A stretch of DNA of 9,893 bases from CAZKYP01 sp964556885 (GTDB taxonomy: Bacteria; Planctomycetota; Phycisphaerae; Sedimentisphaerales; Anaerobacaceae), in assembly GCA_964556885.1 (NCBI GenBank), contig CAZKYP010000123.1:1-9893 (forward strand). The letters are read 5' to 3'. This document shows positions 1 through 6,244 of the stretch, in pieces; the stretch's first letter is position 1; each line of letters opens with the position of its first letter. The notes under the pieces were generated by a model. The model saw only the letters and a list, made by a program, of their open reading frames with translations, was not told where the DNA came from and made no database searches. The position numbers and the translations under genes are program-made.

Positions 1-521
1 GCAATCACCAGAGTTTTCTCGACCCGATATTCTGCGGCGCGCCTCCGAAAAGACACTTGAACTTTCTCGCACGCGATACACTTTTCAAGAACTGGTTTTT
101 CGGGCCGCTAATTACTTCGGTCAATTCGATACCGGTTAAAAGGGACGAAGCGGACATGAAAGCGATGAGAAAAGTCATCGACAAACTCAAACAAGGCGGT
201 GGGGTCTGTCTTTTCCCGGAAGGCACTCGCACACCCGACGGTAAAATCCTGGCGCTCAAACCGGGACTGGGTCTTCTCAGCAGGCGTGGAAATGCAGCAA
301 TCGTGCCGGTGGTAATCGATGGAGCATTCGAGCGCTGGCCGAGGCACAAAAAATTATTTTCACCCGGCGGCACTATCATCGTTCAATACGGCAAAGCCAT
401 ATCGCCGCAGCAGGCAAACGATATGGGCGACGACAAGCTCGCACAAGTCCTGACCGACACCCTCAGACAAATGCAAACTCAAATTCGCATTAAACAAGGC
501 AAAAAACCATACGATTATTAA
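1..521 (+). CDS. plsC: PlsC-type 1-acyl-sn-glycerol-3-phosphate acyltransferase, 5' end outside window
   Basis: This family transfers an acyl group to the sn-2 position of lysophosphatidic acid at the cytoplasmic membrane, giving phosphatidic acid for phospholipid synthesis. The first complete codon visible is at position 3. The frame opens directly with NHQSFLD, the catalytic HX4D motif of the family (bases 3-23). The second hallmark, FPEGTR, follows at about bases 213-230, and the hydrophobic IVPVVIDGA strand at about 300-326. A TTG at 57 could be mistaken for a start, but it lies downstream of the catalytic His, so the real start and the N-terminal membrane segment lie before base 1. About 172 residues are visible of a family usually 200-260 long. 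The gene ends at TAA (519-521), only 24 bases from the convergent stop of the next gene, and no terminator hairpin is visible in that gap. The family call is firm. The exact acyl acceptor cannot be read from the sequence. Confidence 0.9.
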   Translation, partial: NHQSFLDPIFCGAPPKRHLNFLARDTLFKNWFFGPLITSVNSIPVKRDEADMKAMRKVIDKLKQGGGVCLFPEGTRTPDGKILALKPGLGLLSRRGNAAIVPVVIDGAFERWPRHKKLFSPGGTIIVQYGKAISPQQANDMGDDKLAQVLTDTLRQMQTQIRIKQGKKPYDY

Positions 522-545
522 TTATCAACCAGTACAATATGCAGT

Positions 546-3500
546 TTATTCAATTTTAAATATATACGCGGAACCCGAGTTGCTTCCATTGTCATCATCG
601 CCTTCCGCCCCGACAATAATATAATCACCGTTAATTAAGACAGAAACACCAAATAAATCATCATATCTACCATCTCCGGCAATAATTTTATTTAAATATT
701 CCCAGTTGGTATCTTTGCGTTCGTAAACAAATACAGAACCAGAATTCCTCCCGTTATCATCGTCATTGCGAGCTCCAATGACTATATAATTACCATCCAT
801 CGAAATTGCCTCACCGAAGTTATCTCCCTCTTCACCAGCCCACAGCTTGGTCTGTTCCGTCCAGCTATTACCTTCACGTTTGAATATGTATACAGAACCT
901 GAACTATTGCCATTCTCATCGTCACTCGGTGCACCAACAGCAAAATAATCGCCACTGATTGCTATCGATCGACCGAATGAATCGGCTATTGTCCCGTCCG
1001 AGGCTATTACTTTAGCTTGCTGGTCCCAGTTCGAACCGTCACGTTTGAAAACATATGCAGCTCCGTTTAGCTGTTTATAAGGATTATAATTCACCTCTGA
1101 CGCTGCAATAACATAGTCACCACTGATTGATACAGCATCACCAAAACGATCGTCCCGCCCAGTATCCGATCCTACTAATACAGCCTGTTCAGTCCAATCC
1201 GTCCCATTAAAATTATATATATATGCAGCTCCATACTGATTCCAGCTGCGGTTGCGTCCATTATTGATTGCCACATAACCACGCTCCCCAATAATAATAT
1301 AGTTCCCATCGATCAATACAGAATCTCCAAAACCAACACAACCTGACCTGCCAGCAAGCCTAACCTGCTGTATCCAGTCTGTGCCTTCCCGTTTAAATAT
1401 ATAAGCAGCTCCATGATAAGTACTATCACCATATGCACCAACAACAGCATAATCACTATTGATTGAAACTGCACCACCAAAGAAATTCCCACTATAAGTC
1501 GAAGAGATTCTAAGTTTGGCCTGTTGCGCCCAAATTGTACCTTCACGTTTAAAAATATAAGCTGAACCCGATGTGGCCTCTTCACCAGGCGCTCCTACAA
1601 TAGCATAATCCCCACAGATCGAAACGGCACGACCAAAGTAGTCACCGGCTTTACCGTCAGCCGCAACCAGCTTTACTTCTTCAACAATGTCCACAGTCTT
1701 ATTGAACAAAGACAATCTCACATTCGGCACATTATTACTGCAGTACAATACCGGTGAATTTGCAGTGGACCACATCAGAGGATCTCCATGTTCGCTGTCC
1801 GAGCAGGCATATACACTGCGCATGCCGCCCGGACTGGATACTCTGCACAAACCATCCTCGCTAAAGGAACTGTTATTGTGACTGAAATCCACCAGCAGAT
1901 TATCTGCACCATTGTAGGCAAAAGGAGTATCGAACTCAAACTTACACCACCCTTTGTTAACAATAGATTCATTATTCCTGTACACCAATGTCCACCCACC
2001 TGAATCCATCGAACAATCATCATAAACACTTTTACTCGTATGTTTCATACGAATCGTCCAGTCTTCCAAACTCTGTCCGGGAGCCGTCTCTATATCAAGC
2101 GCCAAACCGGTTATATATCCACTTCTCCCGATCTCGCCGGATAGGTAAATGACCTGTGTCCGGCTGTCATGGGAAACCGTGTGTACCGGATAAGACCAGG
2201 TCAGACTTTGCGTTCCGACAGTGACTATATCGGTACCGGTATTGTCTCCAAAATTGACTTCCCATTTATTCCCACAAACTGAGCTTCCATGTTCCGACCT
2301 GCCTGTGCGTTCCTCAACAGGATTAAAAGTGTATCCCGGCTTTTCCGCGGTAATGATAAATGTGGTTTCGGATTCGAGACCTTTGAGCGCATAAATGCCC
2401 TTTTCATTGCTCAAAGTTGTACAAATGGACACTCCACTTTCATCTTGTGCTGTAACAACAACACCTCCGACAGGCACACCTTGTCCATCGAAGACCCGGC
2501 CGCTGATTATCTCACCGGTCTCCGAAGTAAATATATTATAAAGACAACCGCATATCGTATTGAAATTATACTCGAACCAGTAACGATAACGCCCGTCCAC
2601 CCATTCACAATAATCTGAAATATCGGGTAATTCATACCACAAATCCCTATATTCCATCGGCAAAAAGTCCCAACCCAGATTCACATGATGATATATAGTT
2701 GAAGCATTATATCCATATCCGTCACATATAACGGCATGTTGATCACCTACATTAGAGTTCATAATTGCAAAAATAACCGGATTGCCGGCGTCAAGGTTGG
2801 GATTAACCATAAGCATCAGATCGTCCTTATCGATATTCAATAAAGAACCTGAATAATAATTAAGCGCCCCCACTGCATTAGCGTAATCGAATATCTCCAG
2901 AAAAGCTTTCTTTGCATCCCAAAAGCTGACCGAAGTCCCGCCGGAATAATATCTCGTACCGATTGAAATACCCGCATCATAACAAATCGAACCAACGGCC
3001 TGTCGCCGTTCCATTTCGATGTTACAACCCGGCAAATTCGGCATTAATTCCCAATTGTACGGCCCCCCGTTACCGTCACCACCTCTTAAGAATCTCGGTG
3101 AACTTTCCATGACACCGTTAACATATATCCAATACCGGCTTCTGCCATCGGATTCATACGGATCGTAATCATTAGGTTCTACCGGATACCGATGATACTT
3201 CATTATCTGAGCCATTCTCGAAGCGACAGGACCGCAGGAGTAATTATTCGGAGTATAATAGTTATAACAGGGAGAACCACAGGATTCTAACGTGCTCCAA
3301 TAACTCTTCACCAAGGCTGCCACGCGAACATCAGAGAGCGACTCATGCGCCTCCATTAGATTAAAACTTTCCCCGGATGTACCGGTAAGGCCTATTAGAT
3401 AATTCCACTTTTTCTGTGTTTTTGTCACCGACGATTGCAAGTTCGTAGAAAGCGAGTCAAAAGTACTGCGAGCGATAGTGATTCGCCCGTTAAGATCGTT

Positions 3501-3839
3501 GGTTACTAATGCCCCCAAAGGATTATCGACAGAGGGATCATAAGCGTTTCCATCAGTAAAACCGATTATTGGCTCAACTAAATCGTCGGCAGAGACAATC
3601 ACAAAACCGTTCGGCTCCAAATAAACGATATAATAAACCGGCTCTCCGGAGTCATTTGTAAAAGTCTCGACTTTCTTCACCTGATTACCAAGATTTGTAT
3701 CCATCGGCTTCGGGTCGGCTTTGAGCCACCCTTTAACCAACATTTCCGCATCATCGGCCGTCGTGGGTGCCGCCAAAAGACTGCCGCTCAATAACAGCAC
3801 AAATAAAATTGTGATTACAATAATACTCCGACGTTTCAT
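546..3839 (-). CDS. Secreted C10-family (streptopain-like) peptidase or pseudopeptidase with C-terminal FG-GAP propeller
   Basis: A 1097-residue exported protein. Residues 1-24 form a Sec signal peptide: a KRR start, a hydrophobic core, then SLLAA. Residues 27-130 resemble the C10 propeptide/Spi inhibitor (YIVYLEPNGFVIVSADD). The peptidase core spans about 170-430. The helix VASRMAQIMKYHRYP (205-219) matches the streptopain active-site helix. GDQHAV supplies the likely catalytic His368, and YHHVNLGW (383-390) matches the conserved strand after it. Where streptopain has Cys at the helix start, this protein has Pro204, with Cys202 two residues upstream. Residues 443-500 look like a carboxypeptidase-regulatory beta-sandwich (SGRVFDGQGVPVGGVVV). 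Residues 533-714 form a second beta-sandwich of unnamed type. Residues 720-1097 are seven FG-GAP repeats. Eighteen cysteines suggest disulfides outside the cytoplasm. No dockerin, PEP-CTERM or anchor is seen at the C-terminus. The ATG at 3839 is supported by a strong ribosome-binding site. Whether it is proteolytic is uncertain. Confidence 0.88.
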   Translation of the reverse strand: MKRRSIIVITILFVLLLSGSLLAAPTTADDAEMLVKGWLKADPKPMDTNLGNQVKKVETFTNDSGEPVYYIVYLEPNGFVIVSADDLVEPIIGFTDGNAYDPSVDNPLGALVTNDLNGRITIARSTFDSLSTNLQSSVTKTQKKWNYLIGLTGTSGESFNLMEAHESLSDVRVAALVKSYWSTLESCGSPCYNYYTPNNYSCGPVASRMAQIMKYHRYPVEPNDYDPYESDGRSRYWIYVNGVMESSPRFLRGGDGNGGPYNWELMPNLPGCNIEMERRQAVGSICYDAGISIGTRYYSGGTSVSFWDAKKAFLEIFDYANAVGALNYYSGSLLNIDKDDLMLMVNPNLDAGNPVIFAIMNSNVGDQHAVICDGYGYNASTIYHHVNLGWDFLPMEYRDLWYELPDISDYCEWVDGRYRYWFEYNFNTICGCLYNIFTSETGEIISGRVFDGQGVPVGGVVVTAQDESGVSICTTLSNEKGIYALKGLESETTFIITAEKPGYTFNPVEERTGRSEHGSSVCGNKWEVNFGDNTGTDIVTVGTQSLTWSYPVHTVSHDSRTQVIYLSGEIGRSGYITGLALDIETAPGQSLEDWTIRMKHTSKSVYDDCSMDSGGWTLVYRNNESIVNKGWCKFEFDTPFAYNGADNLLVDFSHNNSSFSEDGLCRVSSPGGMRSVYACSDSEHGDPLMWSTANSPVLYCSNNVPNVRLSLFNKTVDIVEEVKLVAADGKAGDYFGRAVSICGDYAIVGAPGEEATSGSAYIFKREGTIWAQQAKLRISSTYSGNFFGGAVSINSDYAVVGAYGDSTYHGAAYIFKREGTDWIQQVRLAGRSGCVGFGDSVLIDGNYIIIGERGYVAINNGRNRSWNQYGAAYIYNFNGTDWTEQAVLVGSDTGRDDRFGDAVSISGDYVIAASEVNYNPYKQLNGAAYVFKRDGSNWDQQAKVIASDGTIADSFGRSIAISGDYFAVGAPSDDENGNSSGSVYIFKREGNSWTEQTKLWAGEEGDNFGEAISMDGNYIVIGARNDDDNGRNSGSVFVYERKDTNWEYLNKIIAGDGRYDDLFGVSVLINGDYIIVGAEGDDDNGSNSGSAYIFKIE
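549..1682 (-). repeat. Seven FG-GAP repeats forming a probable seven-bladed beta-propeller
   Basis: Residues 720-1097 of the C10-family protein hold seven units of about 48-60 residues. Each follows the plan: a short strand (AKLxA-like), FGxxVSIxGDYxIVGA, a variable loop, GSAYIFKREG, then a W. Approximate unit limits are 720-773, 774-825, 826-885, 886-941, 942-996, 997-1049 and 1050-1097. Units 5-7 carry an acidic loop (DDENG, DDDNG, DDDNG) followed by xNSGS or SSGS, like a Ca2+-binding loop. Units 1-4 lack it, and units 3 and 4 have longer loops. The last unit stops after AYIFKIE, without the final W-containing strand. A strand from the start of unit 1 could fill that place and close the ring, as in other propellers. 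The repeats are also visible in DNA, for example around 573-603, 740-765 and 895-922, but they have diverged and are not recent duplications. Confidence 0.85.
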
Positions 3840-3842
3840 TTG

Positions 3843-3852
3843 CTCCTCTCCT
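3843..3852 (-). promoter_or_regulatory. Ribosome-binding site of the C10-family gene
   Basis: Read on the minus strand, AGGAGAGGAG lies just upstream of the ATG at 3839. It contains two overlapping Shine-Dalgarno cores, of which the upstream AGGAG is about 8 bases from the start. This fixes the start codon, and the signal peptide begins directly there. Confidence 0.75.
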
Positions 3853-4155
3853 AATAAAACGATTGATATTTACTGCATAATAACATCCGGGCACACCCAA
3901 TATGAGAACAATATATCATCATAGGGACTATCTATCCCGCCTGGAATAAACACATTATTCCCTCCCTGAAAACAATAGATCCAATAATCGCTCCTGCTAC
4001 GGCCTATAATTATAGCTTTTAAAGTATCCATAGTCAAGGATTTTCTGGGCGGTTTCTCATTTGACTGCAAGACCGTTTAAAAGTATTCTTATGAGCGCAA
4101 AAAGATTATCCTCAGGAACCAAAACAGATTTGACAGTTGTTCTGTGGAAACCCAA

Positions 4156-4170
4156 TCAGGGAAAACCTGA
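4156..4170 (+). repeat. Perfect inverted repeat in the leader of the oxidoreductase gene
   Basis: TCAGG-GAAAA-CCTGA forms a 5-base-pair stem with a 5-base GAAAA loop. It ends 4 bases before the Shine-Dalgarno sequence at 4175-4181. A shorter odd palindrome, TCCTCAGGA, lies upstream at 4109-4117 and shares the TCAGG core. It could be an RNA hairpin near the ribosome-binding site or an operator half-site pair. With only five base pairs it may also be chance. Confidence 0.35.
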
Positions 4171-4174
4171 CATT

Positions 4175-4181
4175 AGAAAGG
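4175..4181 (+). promoter_or_regulatory. Ribosome-binding site deciding the start of the oxidoreductase gene
   Basis: AGAAAGG lies 7 bases before the ATG at 4189. A TTG at 4186, directly before that ATG, could extend the frame by one codon, but the spacing favours the ATG. Confidence 0.55.
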
Positions 4182-4188
4182 CATCTTG

Positions 4189-5484
4189 ATGAAAGGCAAA
4201 TCAAATATAAACAATCTTGCATTTACCCGTCGGGATTTTATTAAGAGCTCAGCGGCCGCAGGTCTGGCAAGTTTTGTACTCGGGACAAACCGGATTTACG
4301 CCGCCGGTTCCGATAAAATACGAATCGGACTCATCGGCTGCGGCGGCAGGGGCACATACGATACGACAAACTGCCTTAATTCGTCGGAAAATGTCGAACT
4401 TGTGGCGATGGGTGACCTGTTCAAAGACCACCTCGATAGCTGCAGACAATGGCTCACTGAAAAACTGGGCGAGAAAATCAAAGTTACCGACGAGACGTGT
4501 TTCACAGGTTGGGACGCATACAAGAAAGTTTTAGCGTGTGACCTGGATATGGTCATTCTGACAACGACGCCGCACTTCAGACCGGAGCATCTCAAAGCTG
4601 CTATTAAAGCAGGCAAACACGTCTTTATGGAAAAGCCTGTAGCGGTCGACCCGGTCGGTGTTCGCTCGGTCATTGCGTCTTCGGAACTGGCGGAACAGAA
4701 GAACCTTACAATTTTAGCCGGAACACAGATGCGACGTATATCGCATTTAGTCGAAGGTGTAAAACGAATCCACAATGGCGACCTGGGTGAAATCCTGAGC
4801 GGCCAGTGCGTCAGGCTCGGCGATGCCATGTCAGGCTGGGGGCCACAGCGGCAGCCGGAATGGTCGGATATGGAATGGCAGTTACGCCGCTGGTTGTTTA
4901 TGACCTGGCTTTCCGGAGATTTTATCGTCGAGCAGCACGTGCATAATCTGGATATAATAAACTGGGCAATTGGCTCGCACCCGGTCCAGTGCGTCGGCCT
5001 CGGCGGGCGGCAGGCACGAACCGGACCCGAGTTCGGTAATGTATTCGATCATTTTGCAATCGAATATGAATACCCGAATGGCGTGCGAATCGAGTACATG
5101 GGTTCACAAATTGACGGTTGCAGTTTTCGCAACGACCAGCGGCTGGCCGGCACGAAAGGATCGGTATACATGGACTTCAACAAAGCTCTCGGCGAAGGAC
5201 AGAATCCATTCAAATACGATTGGGACGAGGTGGATCCCTGCATAAAACAACATGCCGACCAAATCAATGTGATTCGCGGAGGCGATTACCTGAACGAAGG
5301 CAAACAGATTGCAGAAAGTACGATGACGGCCATCATGGGCCGGATTAGCGCTTATACCGGTCGGGCACTAAAGTGGGACTGGGCGATGAACGCCTCGAAA
5401 TTAGATATGAGCCTTGAAAAATATGAATTCGGAGATTTACCTCTGGAACCAGTGGCGGTTCCGGGCAAAACGAAATTGATTTGA
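4189..5484 (+). CDS. Tat-exported Gfo/Idh/MocA-family NAD(P)-dependent oxidoreductase
   Basis: A 431-residue dehydrogenase of the family that oxidises or reduces sugar, inositol and glycoside hydroxyls with NAD(P). The N-terminus carries a twin-arginine signal, TRRDFIK at residues 13-19, then a hydrophobic Ala-rich stretch ending near YAAG (37-40). It is therefore predicted to fold with its cofactor in the cytoplasm and be exported whole, as known for Zymomonas glucose-fructose oxidoreductase. The Rossmann glycine motif GLIGCGGRG is at 47-55. The family EKP motif, with the catalytic Lys, is at 148-150. EQHVHNLDIINW at 248-259 holds the HxHNLD signature of the substrate site. Length is normal for the exported members. 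It is followed after 36 bases by the DUF1080 gene on the same strand, so the two are probably one operon. That pairing suggests a glycoside substrate oxidised at C3, but the actual substrate cannot be read from the sequence. Confidence 0.92.
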   Translation: MKGKSNINNLAFTRRDFIKSSAAAGLASFVLGTNRIYAAGSDKIRIGLIGCGGRGTYDTTNCLNSSENVELVAMGDLFKDHLDSCRQWLTEKLGEKIKVTDETCFTGWDAYKKVLACDLDMVILTTTPHFRPEHLKAAIKAGKHVFMEKPVAVDPVGVRSVIASSELAEQKNLTILAGTQMRRISHLVEGVKRIHNGDLGEILSGQCVRLGDAMSGWGPQRQPEWSDMEWQLRRWLFMTWLSGDFIVEQHVHNLDIINWAIGSHPVQCVGLGGRQARTGPEFGNVFDHFAIEYEYPNGVRIEYMGSQIDGCSFRNDQRLAGTKGSVYMDFNKALGEGQNPFKYDWDEVDPCIKQHADQINVIRGGDYLNEGKQIAESTMTAIMGRISAYTGRALKWDWAMNASKLDMSLEKYEFGDLPLEPVAVPGKTKLI

Positions 5485-5509
5485 AACATCAACACTTTTT
5501 AAAAGCAAA

Positions 5510-5515
5510 AGGAGA
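5510..5515 (+). promoter_or_regulatory. Ribosome-binding site of the DUF1080 gene
   Basis: AGGAGA lies 5 bases before the ATG at 5521, inside the 36-base gap after the oxidoreductase stop codon. It supports this start and independent translation within the operon. Confidence 0.7.
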
Positions 5516-5520
5516 AATTA

Positions 5521-6213
5521 ATGAAAAAACACGTAAACACAATTTTTGTCCTGACTTTGGGAACAATATTATTCTGCACTATTTCAGCCGCACAGGAAAA
5601 CGAGGTAATAGTACCTAAAGAAAAAACGATGCTCTGGAACGGCAAAGACCTTACCGGCTTCAAACCATATGCCAGTGACACACAGCAGGACCTTACCAAG
5701 ACATGGTTTGTCAAGGACGGTGTAATCCGCTGCGAGGGAAATCCTCCGGGTTATTTACGGACAGAGAAAAACTACGCTAATTACCTGCTTCACGTCGAGT
5801 GGCGCTGGCCCGAAAAAGGCGGCAACAGCGGCGTTCTTGTCCACATGAGCGGTCCGGACAAGGTCTGGCCCAAAAGTCTCGAATGCCAGTTACATTCAGG
5901 AAACGCCGGTGATTTCTGGCTGATCGGCGAAGGCCCGGGATATACGGAAAATATCGAGACCGCCGAGCACGCCAAAGGAGGCGATCGTGTCAATGGACGC
6001 AGGGTCATAAAATTAAAAGACAGCAGCGAAAAACCTCTCGGCGAATGGAACTCATACGAAATCATCTGCAAAGATGACTGGGTGGTTGTTATGGTGAACG
6101 GTGTCCTTCAAAACGTGGCGACTAAAAGCTCGATAAACTCAGGTAAAATCTGCCTGCAAAGCGAAGGAGCACCGATAGAATTCCGTAACATTTACCTCGA
6201 GCCGCTCGAATAA
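5521..6213 (+). CDS. Exported DUF1080 protein (3-keto-disaccharide hydrolase family)
   Basis: A 230-residue protein of the DUF1080 family (PF06439), a concanavalin-like beta-sandwich linked to cleavage of 3-keto-glycosides. Residues 1-24 are a signal peptide (KKH, a hydrophobic core, then ISAAQ), so it acts in the periplasm or is surface-attached. No lipobox is clear: the only Cys in the signal region is at 19, without a usual LxxC setting. The domain opens with the typical LWNGKDLTGF at 38-47. WFVKDGVIRCEG at 62-73 follows. The core signature is GGNSGVLVHMSG (100-111) with SLECQLH (119-125), whose acidic residue Glu121 is a candidate active-site residue. The end FRNIYLEPLE is the usual family C-terminus. 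Length is typical for a single-domain member. It lies directly after a Gfo/Idh/MocA oxidoreductase, which fits oxidation of a glycoside followed by cleavage of the weakened bond. The family is certain. The sugar and the exact cleavage chemistry (hydrolysis or elimination) are inferred only. Confidence 0.9.
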   Translation: MKKHVNTIFVLTLGTILFCTISAAQENEVIVPKEKTMLWNGKDLTGFKPYASDTQQDLTKTWFVKDGVIRCEGNPPGYLRTEKNYANYLLHVEWRWPEKGGNSGVLVHMSGPDKVWPKSLECQLHSGNAGDFWLIGEGPGYTENIETAEHAKGGDRVNGRRVIKLKDSSEKPLGEWNSYEIICKDDWVVVMVNGVLQNVATKSSINSGKICLQSEGAPIEFRNIYLEPLE

Positions 6214-6244
6214 GCAGGAATGTATCGGGAGTATTCTGTAAAGT

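Larger units (their letters stand above)
3840..4188. other. Divergent intergenic region between the C10-family gene and the oxidoreductase operon
   Basis: These 349 bases separate two divergently transcribed genes and must hold promoters for both. On the plus strand a perfect TTGACA hexamer lies at 4130-4135, but no good -10 box follows at 16-18 bases, so the promoter call is weak. A 5-base perfect inverted repeat lies at 4156-4170. On the minus strand I see no convincing -35/-10 pair. A 66-codon open frame (4070 to 3870, minus, TTG start) crosses the region. It has no ribosome-binding site and no recognisable family, and I regard it as chance. No tRNA or riboswitch-like fold was recognised. 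Confidence 0.5.

Noticed and set aside
57..521. TTG at 57 as the start of the acyltransferase gene.
   Set aside because: The catalytic NHQSFLD motif lies upstream at 3-23 in the same frame, so the gene starts before the window.
3870..4070. A 66-codon minus-strand open frame in the divergent intergenic region, with a GRSR-YWIY stretch faintly like residues 232-238 of the C10-family protein.
   Set aside because: It starts with TTG, has no ribosome-binding site, and the resemblance covers only a few residues. It most likely arose by chance, and a decayed duplicate cannot be shown.
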